Assembly: GCF_963556105.2 (NCBI RefSeq) | Contig: NZ_OY829945.1 | Span: 136,501 to 200,500, forward strand | Origin: an uncultured Tolumonas sp. | GTDB lineage: Bacteria > Pseudomonadota > Gammaproteobacteria > Enterobacterales > Aeromonadaceae | Direction of reading: 5' to 3' | Length of the DNA: 64,000 nucleotides | Shown: piece by piece, positions 57,159 through 64,000 of the stretch | Layout: each line of letters opens with the position of its first letter | Numbering within the stretch: position 1 is the first letter of the stretch | Notes under the pieces: generated by a model | The model's input: only the letters and a program-made list of their open reading frames with translations | Told to the model about the DNA's origin: nothing | Databases searched by the model: none | Program-made: the position numbers and the translations under genes

Positions 57159-58298
57159 ATGTCATGGATAACCAATTTTTTATCTGTGTTTTTGGGCTTG
57201 TTATTTGTTTCCTCTGCTTATTCGGCTGATAACCAATTATCGTCATTGGTTATTGGTGCTGATGTCTCACATTTACCTCAGTTAGAGGCAGCTGGTGCTC
57301 ATTTTTATGAGCAAAATAAACCGGATGATCTGCTGGTAATTTTAAAGCGCAATGGCGTCAATACCATTCGTATCAAGGTATGGAATGAGCCGGGGCAGTA
57401 TGCGAAATTTCCGGCCGATCAGAGCGATCCGGTTGGATACAACAATCCGGACCATGCCGTGGCATTAGCCAAAAGAGCCGCCCAGTTGGGTTTTCGGATC
57501 ATGATTGATTTTCACTACAGTGATTGGTGGGCCGATCCAGGCAAACAGCATATGCCAATCGCATGGCAAGGTAAAAATGCTGCGCAAGTCAGTAAAGCAT
57601 TATATCAATTCACCTTACGGGTCATGCTAAAGCTTAAGGCTGAAGGGGTGACCCCTGAATGGGTGCAGGTTGGCAATGAAATTTCCAACGGTATGCTTTG
57701 GCCTTTAGGGCGCACTTCTGAGTGGGATAATCTGGCGCTGTTTTTGAAATCCGGCTCGCAGGCGGTCAAAACAGTATTCCCCGACAGTAAGGTGGTGCTG
57801 CATTTAGATGCCGGTGGTGATAATGAACGTTGTCGGCGCTGGTTTACAGAGGCGGTTCGTCATGATGTGCCGTTTGATGTGATTGGTCTTTCTTATTACC
57901 CCATTTGGCATGGCGCGATGCAAGCCTTGGCCGACAATATGGCGGATTTAAGCCAGCGTTTTGAACGTCCGGTCATGGTGGTGGAAACGGCGTATCCCTG
58001 GACGAAAGACGAAGGTGATGCACAACTTAATATTTATAAGCAAACCGGCCCGGAACCATGGCCAATGACACCGGAAGGACAAACGGCTTTTCTGTCAAAA
58101 TTACTGCAGACAGTGAAACAGGTTCCACAACATAAAGGGCTTGGTTTTATCTATTGGGAACCGGATTTTATTCCGGTTGCGGGTGCTGGTTGGAAAAAAG
58201 GGGCCGGTGATGAATGGGATAATGTCACCTTGTTTGATTTTCATGGCAATGCGTTACCCGCGTTACATGCACTAAAACAAGAGGCGGCTCATGAGTGA
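57159..58298 (+). CDS. secreted GH53 endo-beta-1,4-galactanase (A)
   Basis: A 379-residue glycoside hydrolase of family 53, cutting beta-1,4-galactan of type I arabinogalactan. Signal peptide about 1-22 (ends AYSA). Family marks: GADVSHLPQLEAAG, RIKVWNEPG, FHYSDWWADP. Acid/base Glu174 in WVQVGNE and nucleophile Glu276 in VVETAYPW. It overlaps the next GH53 gene by 8 bases (ATGAGTGA), so the two are translated together. The subfamily with RIKVWN and WWADP differs from the canonical RLRVW/TWADP form. Confidence 0.93.
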   Translation: MSWITNFLSVFLGLLFVSSAYSADNQLSSLVIGADVSHLPQLEAAGAHFYEQNKPDDLLVILKRNGVNTIRIKVWNEPGQYAKFPADQSDPVGYNNPDHAVALAKRAAQLGFRIMIDFHYSDWWADPGKQHMPIAWQGKNAAQVSKALYQFTLRVMLKLKAEGVTPEWVQVGNEISNGMLWPLGRTSEWDNLALFLKSGSQAVKTVFPDSKVVLHLDAGGDNERCRRWFTEAVRHDVPFDVIGLSYYPIWHGAMQALADNMADLSQRFERPVMVVETAYPWTKDEGDAQLNIYKQTGPEPWPMTPEGQTAFLSKLLQTVKQVPQHKGLGFIYWEPDFIPVAGAGWKKGAGDEWDNVTLFDFHGNALPALHALKQEAAHE

Positions 58299-59334
58299 TT
58301 TTGTGCGTGGTGCGGACATTTCGCAATTGCCACAATTGGAACACGAAGGAACTCGCTATTCTCTGGCTGGCAAAGAGATGGATTGTTTGGAAATCCTGCG
58401 CCAGCAGGGTATCAACGCTGTCCGGATCAAAGTATGGAATGATCCGGGAAACCCGGATTTCTTCCCCGCGAATCAGAGCGATCGGCTGGCCTTTAATAGC
58501 CCTGAGCAGGTGATCAAGCTTGCGCAACGCGCCTCGGCGCTGGGTTTTCGCATCATGATCGATTTTCATTACAGTGACTGGTGGGCTGATCCGCAAAAGC
58601 AGTTTATGCCGCATGCCTGGCAAGGTTTACCACTGGAAGCGGTGGCTGAGCAGTTATCTCTTTTTACCTTAGATGTATTACAGCGGTTGCGGGATGCGGG
58701 TGTCACCGTGGAATGGGTACAAATCGGTAATGAAATTACGCATGGTATGTTGTGGCCGATGGCCTTTGTACCGGGTAATTGGCCTGCGTTGGCGCAGTTA
58801 CTCATTGCGGGTGCTACTGCGGTTAGAACATTTGATCCCAATTGCCGGATCGTACTACATCTTGATGCTGGTGCGGACCATGAGCTTTACCGTCGCTGGT
58901 TCAATGAAGCTATTGCCAGAAAGGTGCCGTTTGATGTGATTGGACTCTCTTTTTATCCCTGCTGGCACGGTAGCCTGACGTTGCTGAGTGATAACTTAAA
59001 TGCGCTGGCGCACTGCTATGGTAAATCGCTGATCGTGGTAGAAACGGCATATCCGCGCGTTCTTGATCCTAATAAGAATCAGCATTGGCTGATGCAGCAC
59101 TGTGGGTCGGAACCATTTCCTGCTACTGAAGTTGGACAAGCACAATATCTGCAGGCACTGAGCCGCAGCGTTCGATCGGTGGCTGGCGGGCTTGGTGCAG
59201 GGGTGTTTTATTGGGAACCGGCTATGATCCCATCGCCAATGGGCAGAGAGCAGCATTCGGTCTGGGAAAACGTGACCCTGTTTGATGAACATGGTGCTGC
59301 GTTATCGTCACTGGCGGTATTCGGATGTAGTTGA
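58291..59334 (+). CDS. GH53 endo-beta-1,4-galactanase without signal peptide (B)
   Basis: A 347-residue family-53 hydrolase closely related to enzyme A (FHYSDWWADP, GFRIMIDFHYSDWW, HGMLWP). Acid/base Glu148 in WVQIGNE, nucleophile Glu251 in VVETAYPR, where Arg replaces the usual Trp. It begins MSDFVRGADISQLPQ with no signal peptide, so it should act in the cytoplasm on imported oligosaccharides; family members are nearly always exported. Start overlaps the stop of gene A. A and B probably arose by duplication. Confidence 0.92.
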   Translation: MSDFVRGADISQLPQLEHEGTRYSLAGKEMDCLEILRQQGINAVRIKVWNDPGNPDFFPANQSDRLAFNSPEQVIKLAQRASALGFRIMIDFHYSDWWADPQKQFMPHAWQGLPLEAVAEQLSLFTLDVLQRLRDAGVTVEWVQIGNEITHGMLWPMAFVPGNWPALAQLLIAGATAVRTFDPNCRIVLHLDAGADHELYRRWFNEAIARKVPFDVIGLSFYPCWHGSLTLLSDNLNALAHCYGKSLIVVETAYPRVLDPNKNQHWLMQHCGSEPFPATEVGQAQYLQALSRSVRSVAGGLGAGVFYWEPAMIPSPMGREQHSVWENVTLFDEHGAALSSLAVFGCS

Positions 59335-59357
59335 AGGAGTAGTTATCTTTATAATAT

Positions 59358-59392
59358 AAGCCGGTGCCGTGGAATTTGGTACCGGCTTTTTG
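59358..59392. terminator. bidirectional terminator between convergent GH53 genes
   Basis: An 11-bp stem with one G-T pair (59358-59368 and 59378-59388) is followed by T on the plus strand and has an A-rich left flank. It lies between the stops of GH53-B and GH53-C. Confidence 0.85.
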
Positions 59393-59396
59393 ATTA

Positions 59397-60404
59397 TTAA
59401 TAATTAAGCAGGAATGCGTCCATCGCGTAAGTCGGTTTGTCGCTGTTATCCATTAACCCGAGTGAATAACTTTGCCAGCCGTTGTAGCTTTCCGGTTCCC
59501 AATAAAAGACACCGAGCCCTTTACCATTAGGAATGGCCGCCATTTTTTTAAGCATGTCGGCGATGGTGTCATAGCTGTTTTTAGGGTCATCCCACGGCAT
59601 ACCCACTTCGACAATCATCACTTCTTTATTGTAGCGGCTGACCATGTCGGCTAAGTTGTCATAACAGAGATTATCCATGGCAAACCAGTCGCCGTTACCG
59701 GTCTGGGTTGGGTAAATAGATGCCCCAACCACATCCCATTTTGCCCCATTCGCGGTCAGGCCATCAAACATCCAGCGGTAAAGGCTGTTGTTTTCACAGT
59801 TCGCCAGATGAACGATTACTTTTGTTGAGCTATTAACTGCTTTTACGGCGTCATAACCGCTGTTGATCAGCCAGGCAAAGTTTTTCATGTTGACGGAGGC
59901 TTTGCCGTCGCTCCATAACATGCCGTTATTGGTTTCATTGCCCACTTGCACCCATTTTGGTGTGATGCCGGCATTTTTCAGGGTGGTCAGCGAGTTATAC
60001 GTGTGCCAGTAAACGTTCGACATGAGCTGATCAAAGGTATAGCTCGACCACGCAGCAGGCTTAGTTTGGTGTGCGGGATCAGCCCAGGTATCACTGTAGT
60101 GAAAATCGATCATAATATCGAAGCCTGCCGCTTTAGCGCGTTTGGCTTTGGCGACCACATCGGTGATGTTGCTCCAGCCGGCGCTTGGGTTAACCCATAC
60201 CCGTAAACGAACCGCATTCATGCCGTGCGCTTTCAGTATGGGAAACAGATCCTGTTGTGTTCCGCTGTCGTTATAAAATTTGTAGCCTGATTTTTCCATT
60301 TGCGTTAACCAGCTAACATCAGCCCCTTTGACCATGGCCTGAGCTCCGGTGTGATAGAGCATCGACATGCCCAAAACTACGGCGCTAAACGTTTTTAATT
60401 TCAT
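59397..60404 (-). CDS. secreted GH53 endo-beta-1,4-galactanase (C)
   Basis: A 335-residue family-53 hydrolase of the canonical type. Signal peptide about 1-23 (ends GAQA). GADVSWLTQMEKSG, RLRVWVNPSAGW, FHYSDTWADP, acid/base Glu157 in WVQVGNE, nucleophile Glu266 in IVEVGMPW. It differs from A and B in most loop motifs, so it is not a recent copy of them. It lies 134 bases downstream of the E-set domain protein gene on the same strand and follows AGGAG. Confidence 0.93.
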   Translation of the reverse strand: MKLKTFSAVVLGMSMLYHTGAQAMVKGADVSWLTQMEKSGYKFYNDSGTQQDLFPILKAHGMNAVRLRVWVNPSAGWSNITDVVAKAKRAKAAGFDIMIDFHYSDTWADPAHQTKPAAWSSYTFDQLMSNVYWHTYNSLTTLKNAGITPKWVQVGNETNNGMLWSDGKASVNMKNFAWLINSGYDAVKAVNSSTKVIVHLANCENNSLYRWMFDGLTANGAKWDVVGASIYPTQTGNGDWFAMDNLCYDNLADMVSRYNKEVMIVEVGMPWDDPKNSYDTIADMLKKMAAIPNGKGLGVFYWEPESYNGWQSYSLGLMDNSDKPTYAMDAFLLNY

Positions 60405-60503
60405 TTATAACACTCCTGTTTTGATGCTCCGAGCTTCCGAATACTCATGCCAGACGGGTATTAGCTAAATTAATCGACTGAATGACAGAGGCTGGGTAGG
60501 GAT

Positions 60504-60532
60504 GGAGATAAAGAGCAGATCTCTTTATCTCC
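60504..60532 (-). repeat. perfect hairpin after the E-set domain gene
   Basis: GGAGATAAAGAG (60504-60515) and CTCTTTATCTCC (60521-60532) form a 12-bp perfect stem with a 5-base loop. There is no U run after it on the minus strand, so it looks more like an mRNA-stabilising or processing hairpin than an intrinsic terminator. Confidence 0.7.
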
Positions 60533-60538
60533 GAGGGA

Positions 60539-60958
60539 TTAATTTGCTTTTTTAACGGTTACCAGTACTTTTTTCGCATCACGACGATCAAGATAGAAGG
60601 CATAAACACCGTCGGCTGCCGGTGTGAATTTCATGTCGCCCCATTGATAACCGGCCTTGGCAACAACAGGTTTATCTAATTCAACTTTGCTGCTTGGATC
60701 GAATTGACCGAAAGTGGTGTCACTTTTCCATTTTTCATCAGCAAACTTGAATTTGTAAGCACCGTGACTGGCTTGCAGCGTTGCTTTAGCAACCAGTACG
60801 CCGGCTTCTGCTTGCGCTAATTGGTTCTCTTTGGGGGCGGTCCAGTTGTTCATTTCTCCGCGCAGAAAAATTGCACGCGTTGCAGCTGAATCTTCATCAG
60901 CCCAAGCGGCCACGCTGCAACTCAGCAGGCTGGCTAACAGAACGATTTTTTTTATCAT
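60539..60958 (-). CDS. secreted lone E-set / X25-CBM48-like domain protein
   Basis: A 139-residue exported protein. Signal peptide about 1-20 (ends AAWA). The mature part is one domain resembling the X25/pullulanase N-terminal and CBM48-like starch-binding E-set fold: FLRGEMNNWTAPKEN, GAYKFKFADEKWKSDTTFGQF, GVYAFYLDRR. Such domains usually occur attached to amylases or pullulanases; here it stands alone beside galactanases. A glycan-binding role is inferred; the ligand is unknown. Its leader holds tandem repeats and hairpins. Confidence 0.72.
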   Translation of the reverse strand: MIKKIVLLASLLSCSVAAWADEDSAATRAIFLRGEMNNWTAPKENQLAQAEAGVLVAKATLQASHGAYKFKFADEKWKSDTTFGQFDPSSKVELDKPVVAKAGYQWGDMKFTPAADGVYAFYLDRRDAKKVLVTVKKAN

Positions 60959-60982
60959 GATGTTTCCTTTCCTATTCTTTGC

Positions 60983-61027
60983 GAGTTAAACCCAGGTTGA
61001 GAGTTAAACTCAGGTTGAGAATTAAAC
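60983..61027. repeat. 2.5-copy 18-base tandem repeat in the leader of the E-set gene
   Basis: GAGTTAAACYCAGGTTGA occurs at 60983-61000 and 61001-61018 (one mismatch), followed by half a unit GAATTAAAC at 61019-61027. It lies 25-69 bases before the start of the E-set domain gene, inside its likely 5' untranslated region or promoter. Confidence 0.8.
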
Positions 61028-61036
61028 ATGCTTCCG

Positions 61037-61108
61037 GCTTGGACAACCAAGCTCTGTGAGTCCCAGATGTTGAGGCTCACAGAGCTTGGTCTGGGCGTTG
61101 TTGCCCAG
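61037..61108 (-). repeat. structured region with alternative hairpins between chemoreceptor and E-set gene
   Basis: A 15-bp perfect inverted repeat (61046-61060 and 61076-61090, core CCAAGCTCTGTGAG) is flanked by a second hairpin CTGGGC/GCCCAG (61091-61108). GCTTGG-ACAA-CCAAGC (61037-61052) is a competing hairpin, sharing the left arm of the first. It follows the chemoreceptor stop at 61116. It may be a terminator or processing site, or an RNA switch in front of the E-set gene. Confidence 0.6.
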
Positions 61109-61115
61109 ACTCAAG

Positions 61116-63137
61116 TTAGAGAGCGAATTGGCTGATGAGATTTTGTTGTTCTGCTGATAGCTGTTGCAGCTGATTACTGGTGGCTGCCACTTTGTTTATT
61201 TCTTGCCGGTTTTGATCGGCAATGCCATTTATGTTATTGAGGTTTCTGGCTATTTCGGCACTCGTACATTGTTGTTGTTCGGCTGCGGCGGCAATTTGGC
61301 TGCTCATATCGGCGATTTGTTGTAACGCATTTGAAATATCATCAATGGTTTGTTTGGTTTGCTCACTGTCGGCGGTACATACCGACATGGCTTCGCCGCT
61401 GGCACTGATCTCGCTGACGGCTTGCCCGACACTTTGTTGCAGTGCTGTGATCATCGCTTGTATTTCGGTGGTGGAATCTGCAGTACGACGAGCCAAATTG
61501 CGGACTTCATCTGCCACCACTGCGAAGCCTCGGCCTTGATCGCCTGCGCGCGCTGCTTCAATGGCAGCATTCAGGGCGAGGAGATTAGTCTGCTCTGCGA
61601 TCTGACTGATGACATCCAGAATGCCGCCAATATTGACGCTAAGGCCATGCACTTCTTCGATAACATGCTGGGATGTGGCGAGTTGCTTGGCAAGTTTATT
61701 GATCCGTTGAATGTTGATATCACTGATGTTGCGCCCTTGTGTCGCTTTCTGGGTCACTTGCACCACCGACTCCATCGAATGGGTAGCGGCTTTCGCTACA
61801 TCGCCAACAGTATGTTCCATCTCCACCATTGCAGTCGCAACACTGGCAGTTTCTGTGCGCTGCTGTTCCAGTTGTTGGTGGGTAATTTCCAGTGTACTTA
61901 GATTACGTTCTGCGACTGCGCCTAATTCGTTGGCCGTTTGCACAACCTGACCGAGCATATTGCGCATTTGACTGGCCAGTGTGTTGATGCCTCGGGCTAT
62001 TTGGCCCAATTCATCTCGTTTGTTATAGCTAATGCTGCGAGTCATGTCCCCACGCCCCAGCGCATCTAATACGGCCAAAATTTGTTTCAGCGGTTGACGA
62101 ATAGCGGCAATCACCCGCCACAACACCAACCCGGCCAGGCTCAGTGAAACCAGCAAACCGATAAACAAGACATATCTTAAATTCACTAAAATTTGCTGGG
62201 TCAGACTGACGCGGGATTGCAGTTGCTGATCGGTCAGTTTATCCATACCGGTTAACTCAGCGAGTACAGAATCAATAATGCGGGCCGATTGCTCACTTTG
62301 ATTACGGATCTGACTGCTTTCGCTCGTCAGGCGCAGATGTTGCCCTAACAGACCCTCATCCGTGCTTGTTTGTTTTACCAGTTCATTCAAGGCATTGCCC
62401 AGAGATGCCTCAAAATCAATATTTCCACCGAACGCACTTTCTTGTTTCAGTAACTCTGAGGCTAACTCTTTCCGCTGTGCATCCAGTTTGGCGGCTAGCT
62501 GACGATTACCTTCCAGTTTTACCGCCACGGATTCAGGATCATGCTGCCCCAGCGCTTCTTGTGTTGCGCTGACCATTAATTCCAGGTTATTGGCTAGATT
62601 ATGGCTGAGGCCAACGGTGTAATGTGCACCCAGTGGTGCCACCATGATTGATAAATCACTGATGAATCGTTTGCTGCGTGTTTCTAAACCGGTGTTTTGA
62701 CGCAAAGCTTGTTGATTTGCCAGATTAGTGGCGTAGCTATCAATCAGTTGTGTGGTGAGTTGCCAGTAGATCTTTTGCTGTTCCGCTAAATTCCCAATTC
62801 TTTTTTGCATTTCAGAGTGGTTTTTGGTTTTCAGTTGTAATTGCTGCAGGTCTTTTTCAAATGCGTTCTGCCATTTAGTCAATTGAGATTGTTCTCTCTT
62901 TACCACTTGGGCTTCTTGCTGACTCAGCAGATTGCGCAGTGCTTTATCCTGAGAAAAGAGATCGCGGGTCACGGAGCGACTTTGTACTAAGGTTGGAACA
63001 ATCTGGTTCGCCAGCATATCGACTTGTGCGGCAAGTTGTTGTCCGGAATTTAACGCCATGACAACGGCAAGAATCAGGAGCAGGATAATGAAGCCAAATC
63101 CCAGAGATATACGCTGGATGATGGATATGCTTTTCAT
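61116..63137 (-). CDS. methyl-accepting chemotaxis protein in the galactan locus
   Basis: A 673-residue chemoreceptor. First membrane segment about 13-33 ([17 protein letters not shown]), a large helical periplasmic sensor (about 40-315, two four-helix bundles likely), second membrane segment about 318-340, HAMP with [10 protein letters not shown], and the signalling tip [20 protein letters not shown] with [16 protein letters not shown]. The ligand is unknown; its place among galactan genes suggests a sugar or breakdown product. Two TTACAC-N7-GTGTAA repeats lie about 100 bases upstream. Confidence 0.92.
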   Translation of the reverse strand: MKSISIIQRISLGFGFIILLLILAVVMALNSGQQLAAQVDMLANQIVPTLVQSRSVTRDLFSQDKALRNLLSQQEAQVVKREQSQLTKWQNAFEKDLQQLQLKTKNHSEMQKRIGNLAEQQKIYWQLTTQLIDSYATNLANQQALRQNTGLETRSKRFISDLSIMVAPLGAHYTVGLSHNLANNLELMVSATQEALGQHDPESVAVKLEGNRQLAAKLDAQRKELASELLKQESAFGGNIDFEASLGNALNELVKQTSTDEGLLGQHLRLTSESSQIRNQSEQSARIIDSVLAELTGMDKLTDQQLQSRVSLTQQILVNLRYVLFIGLLVSLSLAGLVLWRVIAAIRQPLKQILAVLDALGRGDMTRSISYNKRDELGQIARGINTLASQMRNMLGQVVQTANELGAVAERNLSTLEITHQQLEQQRTETASVATAMVEMEHTVGDVAKAATHSMESVVQVTQKATQGRNISDINIQRINKLAKQLATSQHVIEEVHGLSVNIGGILDVISQIAEQTNLLALNAAIEAARAGDQGRGFAVVADEVRNLARRTADSTTEIQAMITALQQSVGQAVSEISASGEAMSVCTADSEQTKQTIDDISNALQQIADMSSQIAAAAEQQQCTSAEIARNLNNINGIADQNRQEINKVAATSNQLQQLSAEQQNLISQFAL

Positions 63138-63235
63138 GTTTCCCCTTGTGAGATAGATGACTCTGATCGCTTATGCACAATGACTTGAGTGAATGTCATA
63201 TGTCGCGAGGTAAGCGCACAGGACTGCGCTGTTGT

Positions 63236-63274
63236 TTACACTGATATTGTGTAATTTACACTTAATTGGTGTAA
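63236..63274. promoter_or_regulatory. two tandem TTACAC-N7-GTGTAA inverted repeats
   Basis: Identical half-sites at 63236-63254 and 63256-63274, repeated with a 20-base period, i.e. on about the same face of the helix. They lie 99-137 bases before the chemoreceptor start. A related element (TACAC-N6-GTGTA) is upstream of the porin gene, so both may answer to one regulator. Confidence 0.55.
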
Positions 63275-63333
63275 CTAAAGAGCTTTGCTTTGATAGCTTG
63301 GGATCTATCTCTCATTCTGTATTTTGCAAAGGG

Positions 63334-63363
63334 CACAAAAAAGAAGGCCCCGCATAGCGAGGC
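63334..63363 (-). terminator. terminator after the MalK/MsmK-type ATPase gene
   Basis: On the minus strand GCCTCGC-TAT-GCGGGGC (63347-63363) is followed by CTTCTTTTTTGTG. The 7-bp stem has one T-G pair. Confidence 0.8.
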
Positions 63364-63414
63364 AAAGGGGTGAAACATGGGACGATGAAGAAAAATGAAT
63401 TGCAAAGACTCTGC

Positions 63415-64000
63415 TTACTTACTGATACGCACACCATCATCATTAAAAATCAGACAGTTTGACGCGGAGAAAAAGACATCAATTTGCTGATAGGGTTTGA
63501 AATCATTGTCACCCGGTAACAGCATTTTAAAGTTGTCGATCCCGCAGCTTTGTCCAAACAGATAAGTGCTATTACCAAGGCGTTCAACGACTTCGCAGTT
63601 AAAGGTTAATGCGTGTTCATTGCCCTGTGGAGTAATGTGTTCTGGCCGTAAACCTAGGGTTACCGAACATCCTGGCTCCAGTTTTTGTGTACAAATTGGC
63701 AGCGTGATCTGTTTTTGTTCTGAAATGAGTACCGTGACTTGGGCTGGACTCCATGAAATGACTTTTGCCGGTAAGAAGTTCATTTTCGGCGAGCCGATAA
63801 ACCCAGCAACAAAGAGGTTGACTGGCTTGTAATACAATTCCATCGGCGAACCAACTTGTTCGACTTTACCGTAGTTCATGACCACGATTTTGTCGGCCAG
63901 TGTCATGGCTTCCACTTGGTCATGAGTAACATACACCATGGTTGTTTTCAGTTCCTGATGTAGTTTGGCGATATGTAACCGCATTTCTACACGCAGTTCG
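63415..64000 (-). CDS. MalK/MsmK-type sugar ABC ATPase (partial, C-terminal part)
   Basis: The last 195 or so residues of a CUT1-type ATPase, running off the right edge; the frame stays open to base 64000. Visible are ELRVEMRLHIAKLHQELKTTMVYVTHDQVEAMTLADKIVV (after Walker B, with the H-loop His in VTHDQVEAM), GSPMELYYKPVNLFVAGFIGSPKMNFL, and the regulatory MOBE/TOBE domain (LGLRPEHITP). It would energise an importer for galacto-oligosaccharides, whose other genes should lie to the right. Confidence 0.93.
   Translation of the reverse strand, partial: ELRVEMRLHIAKLHQELKTTMVYVTHDQVEAMTLADKIVVMNYGKVEQVGSPMELYYKPVNLFVAGFIGSPKMNFLPAKVISWSPAQVTVLISEQKQITLPICTQKLEPGCSVTLGLRPEHITPQGNEHALTFNCEVVERLGNSTYLFGQSCGIDNFKMLLPGDNDFKPYQQIDVFFSASNCLIFNDDGVRISK

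Overview
The window looks like chromosomal DNA of a plant-polysaccharide-using gammaproteobacterium near the Aeromonadales (Tolumonas-like). This is inferred from the mix of enteric-type genes (ilvLGMED, uxaCBA-ygjV, exuT/exuR, kdgR, rnb, tmcA, mviM, tatABC), all read directly from translated sequence; the genus cannot be proved from the window. I see no tRNA or rRNA genes, insertion sequences, phage genes or CRISPR arrays.

Layout. 1-4125 (minus strand): the attenuated ilvL-ilvG-ilvM-ilvE-ilvD operon for branched-chain amino acids; ilvD runs off the left edge. 4477-9237: a retropepsin-like protein, comM, an NMT1-PAS-GGDEF membrane diguanylate cyclase and a DUF486 membrane protein. 9259-17426: a MINPP-type phytase, a moxR-DUF58-transglutaminase operon, a Bax-inhibitor-1 protein, a YihG-type acyltransferase and a DUF523 protein. 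16884-24465: the galacturonate locus, uxaC-uxaB-uxaA-ygjV divergent from exuT-exuR, with repeated ExuR-type operator sequences. 24536-33217: dsbA, gmhB with an odd tail, tmcA, a small periplasmic protein, an OmpR/EnvZ-like two-component pair and rnb. 33312-36863: mviM, eda, kdgK and a divergent kdgR with a near-perfect KdgR box. 36965-38106: tatABC with a miniature TatB. 38142-42504: a LysE exporter, an AraC regulator, a TauE/SafE permease and a chemoreceptor. 42924-47308: a Fur-type iron/siderophore ABC importer and an MFS protein. 47390-53839: a TMEM175-like channel, a RutE-like nitroreductase, an SRPBCC protein, a LysR/MFS pair and a PAS-rich diguanylate cyclase. 54668-64000: a galactan locus with a LamB-type porin, a MalM-like lipoprotein, three GH53 endo-galactanases, a lone secreted starch-binding-like domain protein, a chemoreceptor and the end of a MalK/MsmK-type ABC ATPase.

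Together, uxa/exu (galacturonate to KDG), kdgK/eda (KDG to pyruvate and glyceraldehyde-3-phosphate) and the GH53/porin/ABC locus (beta-1,4-galactan) fit use of pectin and its galactan side chains. The most unusual part is 53.8-64 kb. Two GH53 genes are translationally coupled, one with a signal peptide and one without. A third, more divergent GH53 is convergent to them. A free-standing secreted E-set domain protein has a repeat-rich, strongly structured leader. Matching TTACAC/GTGTAA inverted repeats lie upstream of both the porin and the chemoreceptor. The regulator of this locus is not in the window.
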